From Cytophagales bacterium (lineage in GTDB: Bacteria; Bacteroidota; Bacteroidia; Cytophagales; Spirosomataceae), in contig RDXN01000053.1 in assembly GCA_004292855.1 (NCBI GenBank), positions 30,472 through 94,471 on the forward strand: a DNA stretch of 64,000 nt. Reading direction: 5' to 3'. Positions 1-7,473 of the stretch are shown here, piece after piece. The first letter of the stretch is position 1. Every line of letters begins with the position of its first letter. The notes beneath the pieces are model-generated. The model saw only the letters and a list, made by a program, of their open reading frames with translations. It was not told where the DNA came from and did not search any database. A program made the translations under genes and the position numbers.

Positions 1-1522
1 CAGTTTCGGCCACAAACGGCAGGGCAGGCAGGTCGAGTTTACCCCGTTGGCGGGCCTTCTCGACCATCTCCAGAACGCCCGCTTCGGTGGTGGGCGTGGG
101 CAGCATTCCGGTCAGGCTATCGAGCATCAGGTCGCGGGCATCGTCGTTGCGCTCGGCTTCGAGGGCGTTCAGGAGCAGTTGTTGCGCCCGGTCCGTGCGA
201 ATGAGCGAGAGAATAAGCGACCCCGTTTGCCGAACGTCGGCCTTTTTGTCGTTGAGGAGTTTTTGGGCTTCGGGGATGGCTGTTTCGCCGAGTTTGGCGA
301 GGGTCACGGCGGCCAACTCGCGCATTTTCTTGGACTTATGGCGCGTCAAGGCCCATATTTCGGGGTAGTAGGCGGAGTAATCAAAGGCGGGCAATAATTT
401 GAAAAAGTCCCTGAAAAATTGTCTTCCTGATTCGAACTCCCAGTTTTTGTACATCCGAAAGCTCTCCATAAAAAAGTCAGGCCCAATTTGTGAAGCACGT
501 TCAGCAAAAACATGAAGTAGCCCTTCAGGTATACGGCTCATTTGTTTCAGCCAAGAACCAACATAAGCAATACCCTCTGTCCCTCCTTCATCCAGAACTG
601 TAGCTACTGGCTTTTCAAGATCGTATACTGTTCGTCGTTCAATCGAATAGGAGCCAGAAAAAAAGAGTTCCCCTTTACGAAGTATCATCTCTCTACGTAC
701 ACATCCCATGTAATCATAAGCCATTTGAAGGGTTAAGGCTTCGTATTTTTGAGGCAAATGAATGCGCAATTTGTCTTGCAAGGAGAGTAAAGCCGAAGAT
801 TCTGAAATGTCGGCCATTTGGGCTTCAATTAATGGCTCATATCGAAGTGCGTTCAGACTCAGTAGCACATCAGCGCAACACAGATTAATGCTTAGACGAG
901 TATCGGCGGCTGGGAGGTGCCGAAGAAATATAGGACTCAGTTGATCTACCAATCCAATTTTGTTCTTTATGAGAAGCATTTGCACCAGTAGATGGGACTT
1001 ATAACCTAAATCGTGAGCTATTTCTGCGATAGCTGAATCATCTCGATTGAACACATAATCAATCAGTCTCTTCTCTCCAGTTTTATACGCTTCCTCTGGT
1101 TCCTGATAGTACCATTTACCACTATAGCAAAGTAAGCCTGCTAGCCATTCTGTTGTTGAAACTCCTACTATGCGCTTCAGAGCTGCACCCACTGAGTCTA
1201 AAAATCTTGTAGAGGTAGTATATCCCAGTTTGGGCATCAGCCAGCGTTTCACCAAATCATAGTCATAAAAATCACCTGCTGACTTGTGCGTCATCATCAG
1301 TACTAAAAAACGCTCGTCAAAGGCATCCCACTCCTCTGGATCGTCATTGAGTAGTTCATAAGCTTCTCGCACCGACCAGTGACTAACTGATTTTGCTGCC
1401 GATAGAGGAATGGAATCATCCAGCAAAAAATCATAAGGCTGAATTGTTGACCAAAAAAACTGTCCAACTCCTTGAAAATAAGCATCTACACGTTGTTTTT
1501 TTTCAATAGTAATCGATACCAT
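1..1522 (-). CDS. DUF4132/MolR-like HEAT-repeat protein, N-terminal part (runs off left edge)
   Basis: Reading the complement from the ATG at 1522 gives one uninterrupted frame of 507 codons that leaves the window at base 1. The N-terminal half has no motif I recognise. From about residue 375 the sequence becomes HEAT-like: a segment with SKKMRELAAVTLAKLGETA, then a LLNDKKADVRQTGSLILSL segment, as in E. coli MolR/YehI (DUF4132). The family is long (over 1000 residues), so the missing C-terminus should hold the DUF4132 domain. Context agrees: the genes upstream on the same strand are relatives of yehM, yehL and yehQ. The function of MolR-like proteins is poorly known. Base composition changes at about position 400: the first 370 codons are visibly AT-richer than the remainder and than the neighbours, suggesting a mosaic or recombined gene. 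The family call is moderately sure; the open frame is certain. Confidence 0.62.
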   Translation of the reverse strand, partial: MVSITIEKKQRVDAYFQGVGQFFWSTIQPYDFLLDDSIPLSAAKSVSHWSVREAYELLNDDPEEWDAFDERFLVLMMTHKSAGDFYDYDLVKRWLMPKLGYTTSTRFLDSVGAALKRIVGVSTTEWLAGLLCYSGKWYYQEPEEAYKTGEKRLIDYVFNRDDSAIAEIAHDLGYKSHLLVQMLLIKNKIGLVDQLSPIFLRHLPAADTRLSINLCCADVLLSLNALRYEPLIEAQMADISESSALLSLQDKLRIHLPQKYEALTLQMAYDYMGCVRREMILRKGELFFSGSYSIERRTVYDLEKPVATVLDEGGTEGIAYVGSWLKQMSRIPEGLLHVFAERASQIGPDFFMESFRMYKNWEFESGRQFFRDFFKLLPAFDYSAYYPEIWALTRHKSKKMRELAAVTLAKLGETAIPEAQKLLNDKKADVRQTGSLILSLIRTDRAQQLLLNALEAERNDDARDLMLDSLTGMLPTPTTEAGVLEMVEKARQRGKLDLPALPFVAET

Positions 1523-1561
1523 TAGTTTAAAATTTTGGTTTCATCACTTCATTTCTGGTGA

Positions 1562-1827
1562 ACGCCAATGGCGTAGTGGTGCGGTTGCGGGGTCATTCTA
1601 AAGGCTATTAACGGAAAACGCCTACGGCGTAATTCTACGGTTATACGGGGATTACATCTTGCTATTGACAGGAAACGCCTACAGCGTGACTGTTGCCGAC
1701 TGCCGATCAGGTTAATTTTACGCCATAGGCGTTTTCCGTCAATAGCCCCGGCACCATCTCCCCAAAACCATTACGCCGTAGGCGTTTCCCGTTACTGTAC
1801 GCCCCAACCGCTATACGCCTTAGGCGT
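1562..1827. repeat. Six REP-like palindromes ACGCC-N3-GGCGT beside a Y1 transposase
   Basis: Six short palindromes of the form ACGCC-NNN-GGCGT lie at 1562-1574, 1618-1630, 1675-1687 (one mismatch), 1720-1732, 1773-1785 and 1815-1827. The 1618 and 1675 copies are in one orientation (preceded by GGAAA or GGAAAA). The 1720 and 1773 copies are in the other (followed by TTTTCC or TTTCCC). The 1618 and 1720 copies extend into a longer inverted pair ending in GGCTATT and AATAGCC. Paired, oppositely oriented palindromes next to a stand-alone Y1 transposase gene are the pattern of REP/BIME elements and their RAYT. They fill the gap between the DUF4132 gene and the transposase. Confidence 0.8.
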
Positions 1828-1840
1828 TGACCCCAAAACA

Positions 1841-2317
1841 CTACTCTTCGGCTGAGGTGTCATAAAATTCAAAAACATAACGTTCATCGAAGGGAACCTC
1901 AAACCGATTCAAAAACGCAAAGTATTCCTCCCGAAACGTCCGCTTGCGATGGTGTTCCTCCTGACTCAACACATAAGCCACTACGTCCTTCACCTGCGAT
2001 TGTCCGTAGGTAAACGCCCCAAAACCTTCCTGCCAATAAAATCGTCCTTTCACCATGTTCTGCTCTTTGATCCAAAGCGACGTTGCCCGTTTCACATCGT
2101 GAACTAGGTCGGAGAAAGCCATTGTGGGCGAAAATCCAACGAGTAAATGTGTATGGTCGGGCATACAATGGACTGCCAGAAGTTTCTGCCCACGGTTTTG
2201 CACAATACCCGTGATGTATTGGTGCAATTCTTCCTTGCGCGATGTGGGTATCAAGCTCTGCCGGCCTTTCACGGCAAAGACAATCTGGGCATAAAGTTGG
2301 GTATAGGTATTGGGCAT
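1841..2317 (-). CDS. IS200-like / REP-associated Y1 (HUH) transposase
   Basis: A 158-residue single-domain Y1 transposase. The HUH metal-binding motif is seen as the HTH within CMPDHTHLLVGF (residues about 51-62). The N-terminal strand YTQLYAQIVFAVKGR is typical of IS200/IS605 TnpA. The likely nucleophilic tyrosine is in VVAYVLSQEEHH (about residue 120). These enzymes cut and rejoin single-stranded DNA at hairpins through a 5'-phosphotyrosine bond. No TnpB partner is present. Six REP-like palindromes begin 14 bp beyond its stop codon, which favours a REP-associated (RAYT-like) role over an autonomous IS. It sits between the DUF5682 and DUF4132 genes, in the same direction, and probably interrupted that operon. 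The domain call is firm; the RAYT sub-class is inference. Confidence 0.85.
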   Translation of the reverse strand: MPNTYTQLYAQIVFAVKGRQSLIPTSRKEELHQYITGIVQNRGQKLLAVHCMPDHTHLLVGFSPTMAFSDLVHDVKRATSLWIKEQNMVKGRFYWQEGFGAFTYGQSQVKDVVAYVLSQEEHHRKRTFREEYFAFLNRFEVPFDERYVFEFYDTSAEE

Positions 2318-2356
2318 TGGGTACGTTGTGGTTTACGATTTGTTTCTGATGAATGC

Positions 2357-4603
2357 TTAAAGCGAAGATATCCCCAACAACTCCCGCATCACGCCCAGCG
2401 TTTGCCCGGCGCGTTGGGGGTTGAACGAGGCCACCGATGCACCCGACGTTCCCCCGGTGGGGGCGGTGATTCCCTGCCTTGCCTTGGTGCCAAGTTGACG
2501 GCGGTCGGCGGGTTCAAAACGGGCGAACGTCCGGCGCAGGATGGGCAGTTGCTCCGAAAACTGGTCTTTGGGCAGGTTAGCCACCCAGCGGTAGAGCAGG
2601 TTCCAGAGGGTTTGGTCGTAGAGCAGAATCAGGCTGTTGCCAGTCAAAAATCCTTCGAGCCAGGCAGCCGAATACGTCGGTTCGTGACCGGGCGAGAGGG
2701 CCAGGCCGAACGCTGTGGCGGTGGCATCCTCGGTCAGCACCTGCCCATCGAACAACAAGCGGCACAGCCCCCCCGCAATGCGCGGGTGAATCCCCGGCGG
2801 TAACCCGCCCGAAGACCCCGTTTGCATCAGCAACCCCTCGGCTTTCTGGAGCAAGGCCATCAGCGTATCGAGCCAAAGCACGCGCAGAGACTCGCTTTCG
2901 AGCAGTCGGGTGGCCTCATTGACGAGCCGGATTTGGGTAAGCATGTTCGCCGAACTCGCATCATCCAGCCCGTAACAGGCATTGGGCAAGCCGATACAGA
3001 CCCGCGTAATGAGGCCCTCAATCAGTTGATTGATAACGGTTAAGTCTGTTTTTCGGACGTTCCCGTAACGGCTCACCTCGACCAGGGGCGTGAACGCCTG
3101 CATCAGTTCGAGCACGTCGGCGGAGACCGTCGCCAGTTCGCCGATGCGGGCCAGCAGTTGCTCGATGGCCCCGAACAACTCCGCCGGAATGGCCTCCTGC
3201 ATGAGTCCGGCCAGTTCCGAGATCAGTTTGGAGCGACGGCTCCGGTCGAGCAGGTAATGGGTTGCGGCCTCCTCGACGGTGTTGCCAAACACAGCCTTTT
3301 CGATCAACTGAATCGCCAGTTCCGGCTCCCAGCGCAGGGTCCAGACCTCCTTAAAGGTGCCTTTGGTCCGGGCATGCCCCCGCCGACCCCAGGCCACCGC
3401 CAACACCGTGAGCCGGTGCAAAAGCCGACTCCGGTTCAGGTCGAGTTCCTTGCGCAGGTCCAGTTCGTAGTCTTTACGCTCTGCCGTTTGGGGAAGTCGA
3501 AGTTTGCGACACAGCGTCTCGAAATCGGCTTGTAGCGGCAGTTTGGGGGTTTCGTCTGGGACGCGGCCCATTTTGCGGCCCACAATCAACTCCTCTTCAA
3601 CCAGTTTCAGCAAGATTCCATCACCAAAACACAGCACCGTTTGGGTGGCTTCGTTCAGTTCGGGCAGGCCGGGGCGGGGCAGGTTCCGCAACGCGGCCAG
3701 GGCTTCGGCCAGGCGATACCCTTCGATGATGTGGGCCGTTGAGGTGTCCATGCAGTTCTTCCGAAACAGTCGGGCCACGTGGGTCAGCCAACGTACGCCC
3801 GTATCAGTGGGGTGATGCCAGCAGTGGTCATACCAACCCGGCGAGGTGATGCCCGCGCCGTAGCCGCTTTGCCAGCCCAGCCGGTCGTACGTCCACGGAA
3901 TCCAAGTGGTCTTAACGGGCACCTTCGGCAAGCCTTTCAGCCGCTCCGTATCCGATTTTTTCGTTGATTTCCAGCTCGTTAACCCCGGCCCGTGCCAGGC
4001 CCCGCACACCACCACGACGTTCAGAAATCCGTCGGCCTGTGCCTGCCGGACGCGCCCCCGCATGGCCGCTTCGCGGAGTTCGTTTTCGGGGTCGTCCGGG
4101 GCCGACTCGCGCAGCAGGGTCATGGCTTGTTGGACCTGTTCAAAATGGCCCGCAGCCTCGCCTTTGCTGTACCGTTGCTCAACGTGCCGCTCCCACCACG
4201 ACTCGCTGTCGGTGTAGCCATCGGTCTCGGCCAGGGGCAACAGCGAGTCGGTACGCGCCTGATTATCAATGCCTTTCTCGGCTTTCAACCCGAATGAATG
4301 GGTCAGGGGCAGGTCGAGCATACGGATCGGCACCTGCGCCCCGGTCGCCCATTGCAGGGCCTGCCATTCGGGCGAGAACTCGGCAAAGGGGTAGTAGACA
4401 GCCTGTTTGGGGTTGTCGGGATTATAGGCCAGCATGGCCACGGGCGGTTTCAGGTTGGCACTCGCCAGCAAGGGCAACCCCTCGTCGAGTTCGGGCGGAC
4501 CTTCGACGAGCAGCAGATCGGGGCGGAGTTCGGCCAGCCGATCCCGCACGTACCGCGCCGAGCCAACGCCGTGATGCCGAACGCCCAGAATGTAGAGGTT
4601 CAT
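2357..4603 (-). CDS. DUF5682 (YehM-like) protein
   Basis: A 748-residue protein that opens with LYILGVRHHGVGSARYVRD and then LLLVEGPPELDEGL, the signature of DUF5682; E. coli YehM is about the same length. The GVRHHGxGSA start, the VEGPPE strand and a later VVVCGAWHGPGL segment (about residue 197) resemble the conserved His/Glu positions of the TraB/ChaN/erythromycin-esterase-like fold. That is my structural inference, not an established activity. The C-terminal two-thirds is helical with no named motif. Its start overlaps the stop of the upstream MoxR ATPase by 4 bp (ATGA), so the two are translationally coupled and probably act together. No signal peptide: cytoplasmic. The biochemical role is unknown. 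Confidence 0.85.
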   Translation of the reverse strand: MNLYILGVRHHGVGSARYVRDRLAELRPDLLLVEGPPELDEGLPLLASANLKPPVAMLAYNPDNPKQAVYYPFAEFSPEWQALQWATGAQVPIRMLDLPLTHSFGLKAEKGIDNQARTDSLLPLAETDGYTDSESWWERHVEQRYSKGEAAGHFEQVQQAMTLLRESAPDDPENELREAAMRGRVRQAQADGFLNVVVVCGAWHGPGLTSWKSTKKSDTERLKGLPKVPVKTTWIPWTYDRLGWQSGYGAGITSPGWYDHCWHHPTDTGVRWLTHVARLFRKNCMDTSTAHIIEGYRLAEALAALRNLPRPGLPELNEATQTVLCFGDGILLKLVEEELIVGRKMGRVPDETPKLPLQADFETLCRKLRLPQTAERKDYELDLRKELDLNRSRLLHRLTVLAVAWGRRGHARTKGTFKEVWTLRWEPELAIQLIEKAVFGNTVEEAATHYLLDRSRRSKLISELAGLMQEAIPAELFGAIEQLLARIGELATVSADVLELMQAFTPLVEVSRYGNVRKTDLTVINQLIEGLITRVCIGLPNACYGLDDASSANMLTQIRLVNEATRLLESESLRVLWLDTLMALLQKAEGLLMQTGSSGGLPPGIHPRIAGGLCRLLFDGQVLTEDATATAFGLALSPGHEPTYSAAWLEGFLTGNSLILLYDQTLWNLLYRWVANLPKDQFSEQLPILRRTFARFEPADRRQLGTKARQGITAPTGGTSGASVASFNPQRAGQTLGVMRELLGISSL

Positions 4604-5682
4604 AGGCTGATTTCCTTGCAGGCCCGGTAAATGTCGCGCCAGTCTTCGCGGGTTTTCAAGACCGTTTCGAGGTATTCGTTCCAGACAACCTTGTCCTGAA
4701 CGGGGTCTTTCACCACCGCCCCCACCAGTCCAGCGGCTACGTCGTGCGCCCGGAGTTGCCCGTCGCCGAAGTAAGCCGCCAGAGCCAGGCCGCTGTTCAC
4801 GACCGAGATAGCCTCTGCCGTGCTCATCGTGCCCGATGGTGTTTTGAGTTTCGTTTTTCCGTCGTCGGTAAGGCCCGCCCGGAGTTCGCGGAAAATCGTC
4901 ACCACGCGCCGGAGTTCGTGCATCGAGGGGGCTTCGGCGGGGAGTTCGAGCGTGCGCGAGAGGCTTGCCACACGCCGTTGCACAATGTCGATTTCCTCGT
5001 TCATACTCGCCGGAACAGGCAAAATCACCGTGTTGAACCGCCGTTTCAAGGCTCCCGACAGTTCGTTGACGCCCTTGTCGCGGTTGTTGGCAGTGGCGAT
5101 CACGTTGAAGCCTTTCACGGCCTGCACTTCGGTATTCAGTTCGGGGATGGGCAACAGTTTCTCCGACAAAATGGTGATGAGCGTATCCTGCACGTCGGCA
5201 GAAATCCGCGTCAGCTCTTCAATACGGGCAATTTTGCCATCACGCATCGCCGTGAACATGGGTGTGGTGACGAGGGCGCGTTCCGACGGCCCTTCGGCCA
5301 GCAATCGGGCGTAGTTCCAGCCGTAGCGGATGGCTTCTTCGCCCGTGCCCGCCGTGCCTTGAATCAGCAAGGTCGAGTTGCCCGACACGGCAGCCGCCAG
5401 ATGCTCGGCCACCCACGATTTAGCCGTTCCGGGCAGGCCGTAGAGCAGCAGGGCGCGGTCGGTGGTGAGGGTCGCCACGGCAATTTCCATCAGCCGCCGG
5501 TCGCCAATGTATTTGGGCGAGACCTCGAAGCTATTTTTCAGTTTCCCCCCGATCAGGTAGGTCACGACGGCCCCCGGCGAGAGGTTCCAGTTGGGCGGGC
5601 GTTGCGAAGTGTCATGCTTGGCGAGTTCGGCGAGTTCTTCGGCGAATTGGTGTTCAGCGTGTTGGCGGAGAACGTTGTTCAT
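4600..5682 (-). CDS. MoxR-type AAA+ ATPase (YehL-like)
   Basis: 360 residues, the size of YehL-type MoxR ATPases. Walker A is GLPGTAKS (about residue 83). The sensor 1 region is FNVIATANNRDKGVNELSGALKRRFNTVILP. The segment between has GKIARIEELTR where most MoxR proteins have a hydrophobic run ending in DEINR; here the Walker B acidic pair reads Glu-Glu. MoxR ATPases act as chaperones that insert metals or assemble complexes, usually with a von Willebrand A protein and other partners. A vWA gene is not seen here and may lie left of the window. The gene overlaps DUF5682 by 4 bp. A 208-bp gap, largely filled by an inverted-repeat element, separates it from DUF5691 upstream. Family certain, partner set inferred. 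Confidence 0.92.
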   Translation of the reverse strand: MNNVLRQHAEHQFAEELAELAKHDTSQRPPNWNLSPGAVVTYLIGGKLKNSFEVSPKYIGDRRLMEIAVATLTTDRALLLYGLPGTAKSWVAEHLAAAVSGNSTLLIQGTAGTGEEAIRYGWNYARLLAEGPSERALVTTPMFTAMRDGKIARIEELTRISADVQDTLITILSEKLLPIPELNTEVQAVKGFNVIATANNRDKGVNELSGALKRRFNTVILPVPASMNEEIDIVQRRVASLSRTLELPAEAPSMHELRRVVTIFRELRAGLTDDGKTKLKTPSGTMSTAEAISVVNSGLALAAYFGDGQLRAHDVAAGLVGAVVKDPVQDKVVWNEYLETVLKTREDWRDIYRACKEISL

Positions 5683-5699
5683 TGGGATTTGTGGTTAAA

Positions 5700-5881
5700 T
5701 AACCTCACCGCACCGGCGGCCCGGCCCTACCCCTCTCCTTGCGAAGGAGAGGGGAGGCTTACCAGTCGATCTTGTTTTTGTTTTCGTAAATTTCCCTAAA
5801 ACAAGTTTCCAAAATAAGATCAACGTAGTCTTTGACTCACCCCCTCTCCTTGCGAAGGAGAGGGGGCAGGGGGGTGAGGTA
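5700..5881. repeat. Long inverted-repeat intergenic element with two short hairpins
   Basis: The gap between the DUF5691 and MoxR genes holds two copies of a hairpin with arms CCCCTCTCCTT and AAGGAGAGGGG and loop GCG: 5730-5754 and 5840-5866 (12-bp stem in the second). The whole unit starts with AACCTCACC near 5700 and ends with GGTGAGGT near 5880, so the outer ends are also inverted. It has the architecture of a small non-coding palindromic element. It lies inside a co-directional gene set and could affect mRNA processing between the genes. Confidence 0.75.
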
Positions 5882-5890
5882 AATTGTGGT

Positions 5891-7471
5891 TTACAGATTT
5901 TCGATTTGTTCCCGCAGGTCGAGCCAGCGCAGGAAGGGGTTGATCAGTTTCTCGCGGCACCCGTGCTGATGGGCTTCGGGGATGTTGGGCAAGAGCAAGG
6001 CTTCGGCTTTTGGGGTCAGTTGGGGGTGGACAACGGCCACGGCATCCCTGAAAAACTGGCGTTCGGCTCCGTGCAGGGGTTGGTAAGGAGATTTCATCCA
6101 CGACTCGCCCAAATTTGTCCAGATCGCTTCGCTGAACGGCAGCGACCAGGGGGCGGCTTCTTCGGCAGTCAGGTACTGATGTTCACCTAGTTGGCCCGTC
6201 AAACTAAACTCCCTCAGAATCAGGGCATGTTGTTCGTCGGCGGGCAGCAGGGCAAGTAGTTTGGGCCAGTCCTTAACGTCGGTTTTGTACGGCAACAGAT
6301 CGGCCACCCAGTCGGCGCGTTTGAAATTGACAACGATTTCCTCAAGCACCCGAAGTACAACCTCGTGCTCGTCTTTGAAGATAGCTTGCCGCATCAGAAA
6401 CGGCACGGGACGGGTCTGTGGGTCATCGAGCAATAGCGGCCAAACCACCGGATGTAGACGCATGAGTAACGATACGAACCAACTGCTAATCCGCTCTGCC
6501 TCTGTATGACTTTCGAGAGCATCAAAACCAAACGATTCTATGTACTTTGGTTCAAGAAAATGGTCAAAACGCGTGGGCAGTTCCAGACGTTTATCGATCT
6601 TCTGCATCAGCTTGTTCAACAGACCAGTGGGCGTTTTGAAGTAGGCCCGAAGTTGCCCAACCACCTCAGCAACCAACGCACTTTCTGGTATTGCCAGCAA
6701 CAATTCCGTGACGTGCATGAGCATTTCTGTTTGCAGCGGCTTGGGCTTTTTAACACTTACTAGTTCAGCCCGAACCCCTTCCAGAAACGGAATGTCGGCT
6801 TCGGACAAACCGGGCAACATCGTGTTCAATAAACTCTTACGTTCTTTGAGCGATTCTGTTGGCCACGTTTGGGCGAGTAACGCCAATGCACGGGCGGGGT
6901 CGGTTTTTCGGATGGCATACAGAGCCAGGTCTCGCACTGTTCTTCTTCCTTCATGCCATTCTTCTTCGGGGGTTAAATCCGGCTCAAACGCCCAATCGGG
7001 GTTAAATTGACCTAGCCAGACGCCCCGGTTTCCCATAATGGCCTTTACTTCGACGGGGTCGACCTCAAACTCGCCCTGCTTACGCCGGGACAGTAGGGTT
7101 GTCAGGCGGTCGGGGGGCAAAATCCAGCCGCGCTCCCGGCATTTTCGGGTCCATTGCCCAACTAACCGGCGATTCGGCTCCTTATCGGCCAGCAGTTGGT
7201 CCAGAATCCGTAGGGCCGCATCGGGCATGTACGCCTGGGTTTCAGGCAAACAAACCGGCAAGGGCGGCAACGGCAAACGGGCCGGTTCGTCGCCCGCCCA
7301 GCGGTAGTTGGTGGCCAGGGCCGCGAGTTCGAGCAGGCGGCTTTCGGGGGTCGACCCCTCGCCCGAAAGACCCAATTCGGTGGCGAGCGGTGTGAGGTCC
7401 GGCATCCGGCGGGCGGTGCCGAGTAGGGCCGCTTCGACAAGCATCGGCCATTCAAATAAAAAGGTGTTCAT
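5891..7471 (-). CDS. DUF5691 protein
   Basis: 526 residues from the chosen start. The N-terminus FEWPMLVEAALLGTARR is typical of DUF5691, a family found next to SWIM zinc-finger and MoxR genes. The rest looks like an alpha-solenoid: VRDLALYAIRKTDPARALALLAQTWP, then ESLKERKSLLNTMLPGLSEADIPFLEG, but no catalytic motif is seen. The start at 7471 lies two bases after the SWIM stop (TGACCATG), a tight coupling. An upstream ATG at 7504 in the same frame would give 537 residues and overlap the SWIM gene by 31 bp. Function unknown; the operon position suggests a scaffold or adaptor for the MoxR complex, which is inference. Confidence 0.82.
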   Translation of the reverse strand: MNTFLFEWPMLVEAALLGTARRMPDLTPLATELGLSGEGSTPESRLLELAALATNYRWAGDEPARLPLPPLPVCLPETQAYMPDAALRILDQLLADKEPNRRLVGQWTRKCRERGWILPPDRLTTLLSRRKQGEFEVDPVEVKAIMGNRGVWLGQFNPDWAFEPDLTPEEEWHEGRRTVRDLALYAIRKTDPARALALLAQTWPTESLKERKSLLNTMLPGLSEADIPFLEGVRAELVSVKKPKPLQTEMLMHVTELLLAIPESALVAEVVGQLRAYFKTPTGLLNKLMQKIDKRLELPTRFDHFLEPKYIESFGFDALESHTEAERISSWFVSLLMRLHPVVWPLLLDDPQTRPVPFLMRQAIFKDEHEVVLRVLEEIVVNFKRADWVADLLPYKTDVKDWPKLLALLPADEQHALILREFSLTGQLGEHQYLTAEEAAPWSLPFSEAIWTNLGESWMKSPYQPLHGAERQFFRDAVAVVHPQLTPKAEALLLPNIPEAHQHGCREKLINPFLRWLDLREQIENL

Positions 7472-7473
7472 GG

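Noticed and set aside
542..944. Short plus-strand frames at 542-736 and 762-944
   Set aside because: They are antisense to the continuous 507-codon minus-strand frame of the DUF4132-like gene.
1562..1827. Six short palindromes suggesting a CRISPR array
   Set aside because: Repeats are 13 bp, occur in both orientations and have irregular spacing; a Y1 transposase, not cas genes, is adjacent.
3964..4605. 213-codon plus-strand frame rich in Arg and Pro, and others such as 2147-2803 and 4744-5799
   Set aside because: They mirror the GC-rich third positions of the DUF5682 and MoxR genes on the minus strand. No motif or start signal.
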